Shown piece after piece: positions 1 to 8,739 of a DNA stretch of 64,000 bases (the stretch's first letter is position 1; each line of letters starts with the position of its first letter). The position numbers and the translations under genes are program-made. The stretch comes from Sva-07 sp963741755. GTDB taxonomy: Bacteria > Actinomycetota > Acidimicrobiia > Acidimicrobiales > Ilumatobacteraceae. The notes under the pieces are model-generated. The model had not been told where the DNA came from and made no database searches. It saw only the letters and a list, made by a program, of their open reading frames with translations. The stretch covers positions 228,655 to 292,654 of the forward strand of contig CAVUJG010000007.1 of assembly GCA_963741755.1 (NCBI GenBank). Reading direction: 5' to 3'.

Positions 1-486
1 GCGGTTGGCGCGGGACTTGCGGTTGCCTTGATGGCCGACGTGAGCATCATCAACGAGGACGCCAAGCTCACCGACGGCCACATCCGTCTCGGCGTCGCTG
101 GCGGCGATCATGCCGTGGCGATCTGGCCACTGCTGTGCGGCATGGCCAAGGCCAAGTACTACCTGCTGACTGCCGACTTCCTCGATGGACGCGAGGCCGA
201 ACGGATCGGCCTGGTGTCGAAGGCCGTTCCCGCCGACGAGGTGTTGTCGACGGCGATGGGTGTGGCAGAGAAGCTCGCCGCTGGACCGGTCGACGCGACC
301 CGGATGACCAAGCGGGCACTCAACCACTGGCTGCGCCAAGCGCTGCCGAACTTCGAAGCGTCGCTGGCCTACGAGATGCTCAACTTCCTCGGCCCCGACG
401 CCGCCGAGGGCCTCGCGGCGCTCCAGGAGAAACGGCGTCCCGACTTCCATGCGACAGAGCGAGACGATGCGGGAGCCGTGTCGTGA
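1..486 (+). CDS. Enoyl-CoA hydratase/isomerase family protein, 5' end missing
   Basis: The frame is open from the first base, so the N-terminal ~100 residues lie outside the window; about 161 C-terminal residues remain. The opening stretch AVGAGLAVALMADVSI is the crotonase-fold oxyanion-hole helix, followed by IRLGV, the hydrophobic helix and the C-terminal RMTKRALN segment usual in this family. Family members hydrate enoyl-CoA or isomerise/cleave related acyl-CoAs in the cytosol. At the position of the second catalytic glutamate of rat hydratase (PEILLG) this protein has GHIRLG, and the usual PGAGG loop is GGDHA, so it belongs to a variant subgroup whose reaction cannot be read off. Its stop overlaps the GTG start of the next gene, suggesting translational coupling. 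Confidence 0.9.
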   Translation, partial: AVGAGLAVALMADVSIINEDAKLTDGHIRLGVAGGDHAVAIWPLLCGMAKAKYYLLTADFLDGREAERIGLVSKAVPADEVLSTAMGVAEKLAAGPVDATRMTKRALNHWLRQALPNFEASLAYEMLNFLGPDAAEGLAALQEKRRPDFHATERDDAGAVS

Positions 487-1289
487 GGGACCTCGAGGAA
501 CTCGACCTGTCGCACGATCTCGCGCTCGCCCTCGACGTCGCCGACCTCGTCGACGCATTCACGCTGCCGCACTTCCACGAAGCCGACTTCACCATCGACT
601 GGAAGCGCAACCAGACCGAGGTCACCGAGATCGACCGCCGGGCGGAGACGATGATCGTCGACCAGTTGGTGCGCGAGCGGCCGCACCACGGCGCATTCGG
701 TGAGGAACATGGGGTGGCCGGCGATCAGCAGTCGCCATGGCGATGGGTGATCGACCCGATCGATGGCACCTCGGGATTCGTGCGCGGCATCCCGATCTGG
801 GCGACGCTGATCGCGCTCACCCATGTCGAGCGCGGCGCCGTGATGGGCGTCGTGTCGGCGCCGGCGCTCGGGCGCCGCTGGTGGGGAGGGCTCGGCCTCG
901 GCGCAACGATGAGCGTGTTCGGCGACGAACGCCCCATCGTGGTGTCGACCGTCGATGATCTCGCCGAGGCGCAGGTCAGCATCACCCACAACCACGGCTG
1001 GGATGCACTGGGTCTCACCGACGCACTCGTGCGACTCCAACAGCGGGCGCGTCGTTCGCGCGGTGTCGGCGATTTCTGGCAGCACATGTTGGTGGCCGAG
1101 GGAGCGATGGACGTCGCCGTCGACGCGGTGGGAGTTGCGCCCTACGACATCGCCGCCGTGAAGCCGATCGTCGAGGCCGCGGGCGGCAGCCTCACCGATC
1201 GCTTCGGCACTCCGACCCACGAGCACGAGACGGCGATCAGCACCAACCGCCTCCTCCACGACGTCGTCCTCGCCGCACTCGGGGTGTGA
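483..1289 (+). CDS. hisN: Inositol-monophosphatase-fold phosphatase, probable histidinol-phosphatase (HisN type)
   Basis: The 268-residue protein has the Mg-dependent phosphatase signatures: GEEHG (metal-binding acid), DPIDGTSGFVRGIP (the core DPIDGT motif) and the C-terminal PYDIAAVKPIVEAAGG, where the usual WD is YD. Length and the FVRGIPIWATLIAL segment resemble actinobacterial HisN, which dephosphorylates L-histidinol phosphate in histidine synthesis; generic inositol monophosphatase activity is the alternative. The GTG at 483 is chosen because it overlaps the upstream stop and places the first alpha helix as in relatives. No other his gene is nearby, which is normal for hisN. Confidence 0.82.
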   Translation: MRDLEELDLSHDLALALDVADLVDAFTLPHFHEADFTIDWKRNQTEVTEIDRRAETMIVDQLVRERPHHGAFGEEHGVAGDQQSPWRWVIDPIDGTSGFVRGIPIWATLIALTHVERGAVMGVVSAPALGRRWWGGLGLGATMSVFGDERPIVVSTVDDLAEAQVSITHNHGWDALGLTDALVRLQQRARRSRGVGDFWQHMLVAEGAMDVAVDAVGVAPYDIAAVKPIVEAAGGSLTDRFGTPTHEHETAISTNRLLHDVVLAALGV

Positions 1290-1344
1290 CGTACACCTGG
1301 TGCCAGACACCACGTGTACGTGGGCGCGGGTAGCGTCGTCAGCC

Positions 1345-2547
1345 ATGTCGAGCGAGACACCGTCGCCGTACCAGACTCCGGCCGCTTCAGATGTGGCGCC
1401 GGAGACCCTGGCGATCACCGCGGGCCGGGCGGCGAGCGGATCGTCGCTCGCACCGGCGCTGTGGGCGTCGAGTACATGGGAGTCAGAGAGCCTCGACGAC
1501 GCTCATCGCCGCGCCACCTCGTTGCGCCACGACGGCTTCTACTCGCGTTACTCGAACCCCACGGTCCGATCGTTCGAGCAGGCAATGTCCGAGCTGGAAG
1601 GCGCCGAGGAATCACTTGCGTTCGCGTCCGGGATGGGTGCGATCGCCTCAACGGTCTTCGCGCTCTGTTCGTCGGGCAGCCACATCGTCGCCCAGCGCCA
1701 GCTCTACGCCGGCACGCTCGCCTTTCTCCAGGGGCCGTGTCGCCGGATGGGCATCGACGTGACCTACGTCGACGTTGCGACGCCAGGCGCGTTCACGGAA
1801 GCCGTCGAGCCCGGCCGCACGATGCTGGTGCTCGCCGAGACGCCGTCGAATCCACTGCTCGAGTTGGCCGACCTCGACGAACTCGGCGCGATCAGGGGCC
1901 CGTTCACGGTGGTCGACTCGACGTTCGCCACGCCGCTCGGCCAACAGCCGCTCGCCCACGGCGTCGACATCTCGCTGCACTCGGCCACCAAGGGGATCGC
2001 CGGCCACAACGACGCGACCCTCGGCGTGATCTCGGGCGACGCGGACCTGCTCGGCGAGATCTGGGCCTATTCGGTGCTCCACGGGGCCACGCCGTCACCG
2101 TTCGATGCGTTGAACGCTCTCCGCGGCCTGCGAACGATTGGCGTGCGCACACGCCAGCAGAACGAGACGGCGCGCTCGTTGGCGATCACGTTGGCCGACC
2201 ATCCCGAGGTCGTCGCCGTGCACTATCCCGGCCTGAGCGAGCATCCGCAGCACGCGCTCGCCACCAAGCAGCTCCGACAGTACGGCACGGTGTTGTCGTT
2301 CGAGGTCGCCGACCGTGACACGGCCTCGGCACTGCTCGGTCGGCTGCGCGTCGCTCGCGTCGCCACCTCGCTCGGCGGTCCCGAAACAATCGTGTGCCAT
2401 CCATCGACGTCGACGCACGCGAGCCTGACCCCGGACGAGAAGCTCGCCGCCGGCGTCAGCGATGGCCTGTTGCGGGTGTCGATCGGGCTCGAAGACACCG
2501 GCGACATCGTCGCCGACTTCGAGCAGGCACTCGAAACGCCAGCCTGA
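1345..2547 (+). CDS. Cys/Met-metabolism PLP-dependent enzyme (cystathionine gamma-synthase/lyase or methionine gamma-lyase family)
   Basis: The 400-residue protein is of standard length for the family. It shows the phosphate-binding Tyr/Arg segment SRYSNPTVRSFE, the substrate-channel region FASGMGAI, the PLP-stacking and Asp strand DSTFATPLGQQP and the Schiff-base lysine K216 in SATKGIAGHND. The family makes or breaks C-gamma thioether bonds of cystathionine, methionine or homocysteine in the cytosol. Which reaction is catalysed is not decided by what I can see. ATG 1345 is preferred over an upstream in-frame ATG at 1300 because the upstream 15 residues look like untranslated sequence. It follows the phosphatase by 55 bp on the same strand. 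Confidence 0.88.
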   Translation: MSSETPSPYQTPAASDVAPETLAITAGRAASGSSLAPALWASSTWESESLDDAHRRATSLRHDGFYSRYSNPTVRSFEQAMSELEGAEESLAFASGMGAIASTVFALCSSGSHIVAQRQLYAGTLAFLQGPCRRMGIDVTYVDVATPGAFTEAVEPGRTMLVLAETPSNPLLELADLDELGAIRGPFTVVDSTFATPLGQQPLAHGVDISLHSATKGIAGHNDATLGVISGDADLLGEIWAYSVLHGATPSPFDALNALRGLRTIGVRTRQQNETARSLAITLADHPEVVAVHYPGLSEHPQHALATKQLRQYGTVLSFEVADRDTASALLGRLRVARVATSLGGPETIVCHPSTSTHASLTPDEKLAAGVSDGLLRVSIGLEDTGDIVADFEQALETPA

Positions 2548-2559
2548 GGTCGCCAACGG

Positions 2560-3240
2560 TCACTCGTCGATCGGCAGCGGCGACGGACCGAAGCTGAACC
2601 AGCGTCCGAGCACGGCGTCGATGTCGGCGTCGGAACCCGTCCAGTCGTAGTTGCGGACCTGTTCTCGACTGCGACGTCCGAGACGTGAACGGAACAGCTC
2701 GAACACCGTCACGCCGCACAAGCTGACAGCAGAAATGCTGCCGGGATCGCCGCTGACGACCGTGCGGCCGTCGGCCAACTCGACGTCGAGTCGAACGTCG
2801 ACGCCGCCGACCGACGCCAACGCGAACCCTGCGGTCTCGATGATCACGCTCGATCGCTCCCCCGGCCGCCCGAGGGCTTGGCGGAGGTCGTGTTCGTGGC
2901 TGTGCAGGTCGAACGGCGGCCGCGTCTCGCCCATCGACTCGATCACATCAGCAAACCCGGACGCCTGCTCGCTCCAGCGATCGAGCAATTCGTCGACGCT
3001 GGCGTGCCGGTTGCGTTCGACCTGCGCTGCCGTCCAGGCCTCACCCGGCGCCCCTTCCATCCGCCCCGCGAACGCGTCGTCGGGGATACCGGACACGTGC
3101 GACAACACGTCTCGCGCCGTCCACTCCGGCGTGCAGGGAACGCGCGTGCGCCAGTCGTCGTCCGACATCGTCACTGCGAACTTGACGAACGAGGCGTGAG
3201 CGAGCCGATACAGCTCGGCGGCGCCGGGAGTTTCGGACAT
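2560..3240 (-). CDS. TIGR03083 family protein (mycothiol-transferase/maleylpyruvate-isomerase-like DinB fold)
   Basis: This 226-residue protein has the actinobacterial TIGR03083 pattern: an N-terminal helical part with WRTRVPCTPEWTARDVLSHV, then HSHEHDLRQALGRPG. The histidines match the triad that binds a divalent metal in DinB/mycothiol-dependent enzymes. Characterised members use mycothiol for isomerisation or conjugation, but most are of unknown substrate. The start at 3240 (MSETPG) is chosen over 3258 because the extra six residues are unlike family N-termini. The gene is convergent with the PLP-enzyme gene, 12 bp apart. Function beyond the family is inference. Confidence 0.75.
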   Translation of the reverse strand: MSETPGAAELYRLAHASFVKFAVTMSDDDWRTRVPCTPEWTARDVLSHVSGIPDDAFAGRMEGAPGEAWTAAQVERNRHASVDELLDRWSEQASGFADVIESMGETRPPFDLHSHEHDLRQALGRPGERSSVIIETAGFALASVGGVDVRLDVELADGRTVVSGDPGSISAVSLCGVTVFELFRSRLGRRSREQVRNYDWTGSDADIDAVLGRWFSFGPSPLPIDE

Positions 3241-3293
3241 CTCGCGAGCCTGCCACACGTTTCACCGGAGCCCGGTTGCGCGACACTCTCGCG

Positions 3294-3572
3294 ATGGATT
3301 CCAGCACCGTCACGCGCCACGACGACCGTGGCCGCTACGAGCTCGACGTCGACGACGAGGTGGTCGCGTTCGCCGAGTTCTCCGCCAGCGACGACACGAT
3401 CACCATCCCCTACATCGAGACCGCACCGCAGCACCGCGGCAAGGGCTACTCGTCGATGTTGATGGACGGCGTGATCGACGACCTCCGTGCCCGCGACGTG
3501 CGGGTTCGGGCGACCTGTTCCGTCGCTCGTGCGCACCTCGCCGCCCACGCGTCCGAACTGCTGGTGCACTGA
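3294..3572 (+). CDS. Small GNAT-like N-acetyltransferase (YidJ/NATD1 type)
   Basis: The 92-residue protein matches the short single-domain GNAT group: two antiparallel strands (RYELDVDDEVVAFAEF), then ITIPYIETAPQHRGKGYSSMLM, which holds the acetyl-CoA binding Q/R-x-x-G-x-G/A-like loop (HRGKGYSS), and a C-terminal helix. Members acetylate an unknown amine; none has a firm substrate. The ATG at 3294 is used; an in-frame ATG at 3276 would add six residues. It is transcribed just ahead of the DUF2277 gene (1 bp gap). Confidence 0.75.
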   Translation: MDSSTVTRHDDRGRYELDVDDEVVAFAEFSASDDTITIPYIETAPQHRGKGYSSMLMDGVIDDLRARDVRVRATCSVARAHLAAHASELLVH

Positions 3573-3573
3573 G

Positions 3574-3822
3574 ATGTGCCGCAACATCACCACCCTTCGA
3601 GGCCTCGAACCGTCGGCGACACCGGAGGAGATCGAAGCCGGTGCCCGTCAGTACGTCCGCAAGATCAGCGGCGTGCAGCAGACCTCCGCCGCCACCGAGG
3701 AACCCTTCGAGCGAGCGGTGGCCGAGATCACCGCGATCACGACCCGCCTTCTCGCCGAACTCCCGCCCCGCAAGTCACCCCCGAAACAGGACCCACCCCT
3801 GCGCCGCATCGCCCGCCGCTGA
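3574..3822 (+). CDS. DUF2277 family protein
   Basis: The 82-residue protein begins MCRNITTLRGLEP, the invariant opening of DUF2277 proteins, followed by the helical EIEAGARQYVRKISG segment and a basic, proline-rich tail. The family is widespread in Actinomycetota and Proteobacteria; its function is unknown. The start lies one base after the stop of the acetyltransferase, so the two are probably co-transcribed. No catalytic residues are evident; the small helical fold may be a nucleic-acid or protein-binding module (inference). Confidence 0.85.
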   Translation: MCRNITTLRGLEPSATPEEIEAGARQYVRKISGVQQTSAATEEPFERAVAEITAITTRLLAELPPRKSPPKQDPPLRRIARR

Positions 3823-3869
3823 CCGCCAGTTGGGCCGCACCGAGTGTCGCTGGCCGGCGGCCCGGCGAG

Positions 3870-4031
3870 GGAAGCGCCAGCGACGAACCGGAGCGAGGCC
3901 GACCGAGCTTGACGTTCACCAGCCTGCTGTGAGGCCTCGCAAACAGGAACGGAAGCGCCAGCGACGAACCGGAGCGAGGCCGACCGAGCTTGACGTTCAA
4001 CGGCCTGCCGTGAGGCCTCGCACTCAGGAGT
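3870..4031. repeat. Two 81-bp direct repeats, each holding a GCGAGGC...GCCTCGC palindrome
   Basis: Bases 3870-3950 and 3951-4031 are about 90% identical copies in tandem. Inside each, GCGAGGC and GCCTCGC form a 7-bp inverted repeat about 48 bp end to end (3893-3940 and 3974-4021). The pair fills the gap between two convergent genes and could act as a bidirectional terminator. The second copy runs 8 bp past the stop of the NfuA-type gene. Confidence 0.85.
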
Positions 4032-4668
4032 AGAACGGATTCTCGCCGGTGGAGTGGTCGGTGAGGTCGCGCACGCTCTGGACGCCTTCGATGGCGTCGA
4101 CGAGCATGGTCTGGACACCGTCGAGCATCGTCTGCTTGCTCATCGAACAGCCGTGGCAACCGCCGCCCATCGTGAGGTAGGCGGTGCCTTCACCGTCGTG
4201 GCCGACGTAGGTGACGAACCCGCCGTGGGCGGCGAGCGCCGGGTTGACCTCGGTCGCGACCAGTGCGTCGATCTCGGCAGACAGTTCGTCGTCGGCGGTC
4301 AGCCCCTCGACCGAGGGTGCAAGCGGCCGGTTCGGGTTGCGGATCACGAGACCCTGGGTGCTCGTGTAGTCGAGGGTGGCGCCGGTGAGCAGTGCGACGT
4401 CGTCGCCCGGGATGATCACCTTCATGCCGTCGTGGGTGCGCACCTCGTCGGTGAACGCCGCTGTCAGGTACTCCTCGAACGACAGGTCGTAGCGGAACTC
4501 CTGGCCGGGATCGGAGGCGATGGCGAGCCGAAGCCCCAGTTTGTCGCCGTCGACCTCGTCGTCTCGCAGCTCGCGCAGTTGCTCGAGCGCTTCGGGCGTC
4601 ACCGTGATGATCGGTTCGCTGACGCTTGCTGCACCGGTCTCCGCGGTCATGGCTTCGAGGGGACTCAT
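4024..4668 (-). CDS. nfuA: NfuA-type Fe-S cluster carrier protein
   Basis: The 214-residue protein has two parts. The N-terminal ~110 residues look like a degenerate A-type (HesB-like) domain without cysteines, as in NfuA. The C-terminal NifU domain carries the cluster-binding CxxC in GGGCHGCSMSKQT and ends SVRDLTDHSTGENPFYS, very like the end of E. coli NfuA. Such proteins receive 4Fe-4S clusters and pass them to apo-enzymes in the cytosol. The start at 4668 (MSPLEA) is chosen; ATG 4650 is possible. The gene is divergent from the CDF transporter. Confidence 0.85.
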   Translation of the reverse strand: MSPLEAMTAETGAASVSEPIITVTPEALEQLRELRDDEVDGDKLGLRLAIASDPGQEFRYDLSFEEYLTAAFTDEVRTHDGMKVIIPGDDVALLTGATLDYTSTQGLVIRNPNRPLAPSVEGLTADDELSAEIDALVATEVNPALAAHGGFVTYVGHDGEGTAYLTMGGGCHGCSMSKQTMLDGVQTMLVDAIEGVQSVRDLTDHSTGENPFYS

Positions 4669-4759
4669 CTGGTCGAGGCTACCGGCGCCCTCTGTCCGGG
4701 GGAACGCTGAGCACTTGGCGCCTCGTTTACCCACGGCTCCGATCGCCTACTGTCACCAC

Positions 4760-5707
4760 GTGACCGACGGCAGCCGCAAGGCGATCTTTGCAGCGTTCTT
4801 CGCCAACCTCGGCATCGCCATCAGCAAGTTCATCGGCTTCCTGATCACCGGGTCGGCGAGCCTGCTGGCCGAGACGATCCACTCCGCGGCCGACACCGGA
4901 AATCAGCTGCTGCTGTTCTTCGGCGGCCAGCGCGCGCGGAAGTCGGCCACACCTGAGCACCCGTTCGGTTACGGCCGCGAGCGCTACTTCTGGTCGTTCG
5001 CCGTCGCCCTGGTGCTGTTCTCGATGGGTGGCATGTTCGCCCTCTACGAAGGCATCCAGAAGTTCCGCGATCCGCATGAGGTCGAGAATCTCGGCGTGGC
5101 CGTCGCCATCCTCGTGGTGGCCATCGGCCTGGAGTCGTTCTCGTTGCGCACCGCCGTCAAGGAGTCGAACCACGTCCGCCAACCCGGCACGAGCTGGTGG
5201 CGTTTCATCCGAGGGACGAAACAGCCCGAGTTGCCGGTCGTCCTGCTGGAAGACGTCGGTGCGCTCGTCGGTCTGTTCTTTGCGCTCGCCGGCGTGCTCA
5301 CGGCGCACTTCACCGAGGATGCCCGCTGGGACGCAGTCGGCTCGATCAGCATCGGCATCTTGCTGGTCGTCATCGCCATCGTGCTCGCCGTCGAGATGAA
5401 GAGCCTGCTGATCGGCGAATCGGCGTCGGCCGACGTCCGCGAGGCGATCGTCACGGCAATCGAGTCGAGCGCGCACGTCGACCAGCTGATCCATCTTCGA
5501 ACCGAGCACATCGGCCCGGACGAAATCCTGGTCGGCGCGAAAGTCGAGTACGCCTCGTCATTGTCGGCCGACGACCTCGTGGCAGCGATCAATGCGACCG
5601 AGGACTCGATTCGCGCCGCTGTGCCCGACGCAACCGTGATCTACCTCGAGCCCGATCTGCACCGCATCGACCATCCCGACCTGGTCACACCACCGGACGC
5701 TCACTGA
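4760..5707 (+). CDS. Cation diffusion facilitator (CDF) family transporter
   Basis: The 315-residue protein has the CDF plan: six hydrophobic segments, the TM2 metal site in ETIHSAADTGNQ, the TM5 partner in LLEDVGALVGLFFALAGV, and a C-terminal cytosolic ferredoxin-like domain with RTEHIGPDEILV. CDF proteins export Zn2+, Fe2+, Mn2+ or similar in exchange for protons. The H in place of the first TM2 aspartate (HSxxD) is common in zinc-preferring groups, but metal choice is an inference. GTG 4760 is the start that keeps the amphipathic N-terminus. Its stop overlaps the ATG of the next transporter. Confidence 0.9.
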   Translation: MTDGSRKAIFAAFFANLGIAISKFIGFLITGSASLLAETIHSAADTGNQLLLFFGGQRARKSATPEHPFGYGRERYFWSFAVALVLFSMGGMFALYEGIQKFRDPHEVENLGVAVAILVVAIGLESFSLRTAVKESNHVRQPGTSWWRFIRGTKQPELPVVLLEDVGALVGLFFALAGVLTAHFTEDARWDAVGSISIGILLVVIAIVLAVEMKSLLIGESASADVREAIVTAIESSAHVDQLIHLRTEHIGPDEILVGAKVEYASSLSADDLVAAINATEDSIRAAVPDATVIYLEPDLHRIDHPDLVTPPDAH

Positions 5708-6639
5708 TGGGCGAACGCCTCAGCGGACGCTCGCTGGGATTGCTCGCGATGACCGTGGCCGTCATCAGTTTCTCGTCGAGTTCATCGCTGATCAAATGGT
5801 CGGAGTCGACCGGGGCCGTGATCGCGTTCTGGCGCATGATCGGCGCGGTGATCGGCTGGTGGTTGGTGGTCGCGTTCACTCGGGTGCGCACAGGCCGCCC
5901 GGCGCCGACCGCGGCGACGTGGCGTCTGGCGCTCGCCCCGGGACTCGCGTTCGGCGCAAACATCGCCCTGTTCTTCACGGCGATCAACAGGACGAGCATC
6001 GCTCACGCCGAGTTCATCACAGCGCTCACGCCGCTCGTGCTGCTGCCGGCGGGCGCCTTCTTCTTCGCTGAACGACCGAACTGGCCCGCACTTCGCTGGG
6101 GGTTGATCTCGATCGTCGGGGTGTCGTTGGTGCTGTTCTTCGGCCCGGCACAGGGTGCGTCGTCGCTGTCAGGCGATCTGTTGATGATCGGCGTCATCTC
6201 GCTGTGGACCACGTACATGTTGACATCGAAGCGGGCCCGCGCCTCCGGTGTCGGCACGCTCGACTTCATGGCCTGCATGATGCCGATCGGGGTACTCACC
6301 GCCGGGCCGATCGCGGCGATCATCGCCGGATCGGGAATTTTCGACTTGACGGCCAAGGGCTGGCTCGTGGTGGTCATCCTCACGCTCCTCACCGGCATGC
6401 TCAGCCACGGTTGCATCGTGTTCGCCCAGCAGCATCTGCCGGTGGCGACGATCAGCATCATGCAAACCGCTCAGCCCGCGCTGGCAGTCTTCTTTGCGTT
6501 CCTCATCCTGGGCGAGGAGGTGCGGCCGCCGCAGGTGCTCGGCATGGTGCTGGTGATCGTCGGGCTCGCGTTGTTCACGCTCTCGAGCTCGCGCTCGGCA
6601 ACAGTCTCGATGCCGGCGACACCGGTCGAAGCGATCTGA
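5707..6639 (+). CDS. EamA/DMT superfamily transporter
   Basis: The 310-residue protein has ten predicted hydrophobic helices in two homologous EamA halves (roughly residues 12-140 and 155-295); the first half ends near residue 140 with GVSLVLFFG and the second with GLALFTLSSS. Family members move metabolites such as amino acids or nucleotide-sugar-like compounds across the inner membrane. Substrate cannot be told. The ATG overlaps the TGA of the CDF gene by one base, so the two are translationally coupled, although no functional link is obvious. Confidence 0.9.
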   Translation: MGERLSGRSLGLLAMTVAVISFSSSSSLIKWSESTGAVIAFWRMIGAVIGWWLVVAFTRVRTGRPAPTAATWRLALAPGLAFGANIALFFTAINRTSIAHAEFITALTPLVLLPAGAFFFAERPNWPALRWGLISIVGVSLVLFFGPAQGASSLSGDLLMIGVISLWTTYMLTSKRARASGVGTLDFMACMMPIGVLTAGPIAAIIAGSGIFDLTAKGWLVVVILTLLTGMLSHGCIVFAQQHLPVATISIMQTAQPALAVFFAFLILGEEVRPPQVLGMVLVIVGLALFTLSSSRSATVSMPATPVEAI

Positions 6640-6648
6640 TCGCGGTGG

Positions 6649-7635
6649 TCAGCCCGCGAGCAACGCGGCGAACTGGCGGCGCCACTCGACCGACAGCCGG
6701 TCGGCGCGCACGCTGACCGTGGCCGACTGATCGAGCGGCAGTACCCCACCAATTCGTTCGAGCATCACCTGGTCCTCGGCGCCGATGGCCCGGTCGAACG
6801 CGAGGAACTCGTCGGTCGACAGATCATGATCGTGATTCCGCCACGACACGAACGTGAACAGCGACGTGACGTCGTCGACCGGCGTGGTGCACAACAGCAG
6901 CACGCGGTCGTGCCCCGTGCGAGGGCCGCTCTCGTAGTGCGTGTTCGAACGCACCACGAACGGGAGGTGAAACGCCGTCGACATGCGCTGGCGGACGTCG
7001 TTGCCGAGTTCGTCGTGGACGTCGACGGTGTACTGGTAGCCGGTGAAGTCGGCGTCGAGCGCTTCGACGTGCACGGCCGCGACGACCGGATCGGTATCGG
7101 GTCCGATCGTGCCGGCGTGCACGTAGGGGAAATGGGCGACGTCGCAGAAGTTGTCGACCATCCGGGTGGCCGACACGTGCCATGTCTCGATGCCGGCGGT
7201 CAGCCGACGGAACGACGGATCGCGATCCTGCGGGATCTCCGGCGGCTCGCCAGCAGGCATTCCGGGACACAGCCACACGAGGCCATAGCGCTCGCGCACC
7301 GCCGCGAGCGCCAGGTTCGCCGCCGAGGGAATCGGTGCGCCGTGTCCCGACGACGGCACCGCAACGCATGCACCGTCACCATCGAATGTCCATGCGTGGT
7401 ACGGACACACGAGACATCCGTCAGCGACACGACCTTCTGACAGGGGTGCCTCGCGGTGCGGGCACCGGTCCGGTGCCGCTGCCACATCGCCGTTCGATCC
7501 ACGCCAGAGGACGAACCGTTCACCGAGCAGCGTCACCCCGAGCGGAGCGTCGGACACATCGGTCGCATCGGCCACCACGTACCACTGGGTGCGCATCACC
7601 GGATTCGCACAGAACGAATCGGTGCGGTGCTCCAT
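6649..7635 (-). CDS. Rieske non-heme iron oxygenase, catalytic subunit
   Basis: The 328-residue protein has a Rieske domain with C58-x-H60 and C77-x2-H80 binding the 2Fe-2S cluster, then a catalytic domain with DNFCDVAHFPYVH, the bridging Asp and His-His ligands of mononuclear iron. It resembles vanillate-demethylase/phthalate-oxygenase type enzymes that hydroxylate or O/N-demethylate aromatic or steroid-like substrates using electrons from a separate reductase. No reductase or ferredoxin gene lies beside it. ATG 7635 is chosen because the peptide encoded upstream is unlike family N-termini. It is convergent with the EamA gene. Confidence 0.9.
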   Translation of the reverse strand: MEHRTDSFCANPVMRTQWYVVADATDVSDAPLGVTLLGERFVLWRGSNGDVAAAPDRCPHREAPLSEGRVADGCLVCPYHAWTFDGDGACVAVPSSGHGAPIPSAANLALAAVRERYGLVWLCPGMPAGEPPEIPQDRDPSFRRLTAGIETWHVSATRMVDNFCDVAHFPYVHAGTIGPDTDPVVAAVHVEALDADFTGYQYTVDVHDELGNDVRQRMSTAFHLPFVVRSNTHYESGPRTGHDRVLLLCTTPVDDVTSLFTFVSWRNHDHDLSTDEFLAFDRAIGAEDQVMLERIGGVLPLDQSATVSVRADRLSVEWRRQFAALLAG

Positions 7636-7683
7636 CCGGCGAGCGTACCGACCTGGTCCGGCGCGACCGGATCTCGCCGTTCC

Positions 7684-7722
7684 CGTGAACAACTTCGCGC
7701 TCTGAGCGCACACTTGTTCACG
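7684..7722. repeat. 37-mer palindrome with GTGAACAA...TTGTTCAC ends (copy 1)
   Basis: A 39-base palindrome (37-mer plus flanking C/G) has 9-bp outer arms CGTGAACAA/TTGTTCACG and inner arms GCGCTC/GAGCGC around one central base. A second copy lies at 33542-33580 with the same outer arms and different but again complementary inner arms. It sits between the divergent Rieske and surE genes. Confidence 0.85.
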
Positions 7723-7806
7723 AGAAGGGTCGGCTGCGGACCTGAGGCGTCAATCGTTCATCTTCCGTTCAGTTGAATCTCGGATGACGCTGCGAGGATG
7801 GAACCC

Positions 7807-8646
7807 ATGCGCATCCTGGTGACGAACGACGACGGCATCGACTCGATCGGACTCCACGTCCTGGCCCGAGCGATCTGCGACCTCGACGGCGACCACGAAG
7901 TCCACGTCGTGGCGCCCGATCAGGAGTTCTCCGGTGCGGGCGCGGCGCTGGGCGCGCTGCACCTGATCCAGCCGGAGGTGCGTCGGGCACACATCGACGA
8001 CTGCCCGGCTACGGCGGTCTGGAAGGTCAGCGGTCCGCCGGCGCTGTGCGTGATGTTCGCCCGGCTGGGCGCATTCGGACCGCAGTTCGACCTCATCGTC
8101 AGCGGCATCAACCCCGGAGCGAACGTCGGGCGCGCCGTGTACCACTCGGGTACGGTCGGCGCCGCGCTGACCGGACGCAACGGCGGCATCTCCGGCATCG
8201 CCGTCAGCCAGGCGGTCACCGGGTTCGGCGTCGAGGGTCAGGGCTGGGACGAGTCGATCGCCACGCAGCACTGGGACAGTGCCGCCACCGTCGCCAAAGT
8301 GGTTGCTCAGGCGTTGGTCGACGACATGCCGGTCGATCCTGTCGTGGTCAACATCAACGTGCCCGACGTCCCCATCGAGGAGTTCGGAACGTGGCAGTTT
8401 GCCGAGGTCGGCACCGCTCCGCCACGGTCGATGGCCGACGCCAACCTGAAGCCGATCCCCGGCCATGAGGATGCGTTCACGGTCGAGATGGGCTGGGGTG
8501 ACATGGTGCAACTGGCACCGGACACCGACGGCGGCATCATCGAACGCAACGAGGTCGCGATCACCTACCTGACCCGACTCGCCCATCACGACCGAGCGGA
8601 CCTCGGCACCATCTCCAAATCGCTCGACGAACTCCTGTCATCCTGA
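7807..8646 (+). CDS. surE: 5'/3'-nucleotidase SurE
   Basis: The 279-residue protein starts MRILVTNDDG, the SurE signature with metal ligands D8 and D9; the other ligands are in EFSGAG (Ser) and SGINPGANVG (Asn). SurE removes phosphate from nucleoside monophosphates (and some polyphosphate) in the cytosol and is linked to stationary-phase survival. The start at 7807 gives the conserved N-terminus; ATG 7798 would add three residues. It is a little longer than E. coli SurE owing to C-terminal insertions. It is divergent from the Rieske oxygenase gene. Confidence 0.93.
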   Translation: MRILVTNDDGIDSIGLHVLARAICDLDGDHEVHVVAPDQEFSGAGAALGALHLIQPEVRRAHIDDCPATAVWKVSGPPALCVMFARLGAFGPQFDLIVSGINPGANVGRAVYHSGTVGAALTGRNGGISGIAVSQAVTGFGVEGQGWDESIATQHWDSAATVAKVVAQALVDDMPVDPVVVNINVPDVPIEEFGTWQFAEVGTAPPRSMADANLKPIPGHEDAFTVEMGWGDMVQLAPDTDGGIIERNEVAITYLTRLAHHDRADLGTISKSLDELLSS

Positions 8647-8739
8647 GTTCGACAGAGAGCGGGGCGTAGCGCGTCCTTGGCCGCCGTTCCAGCCAGGGGG
8701 TCAACGTAGAGGCCGGGCCGCTCTGTACGTCTGATATGT

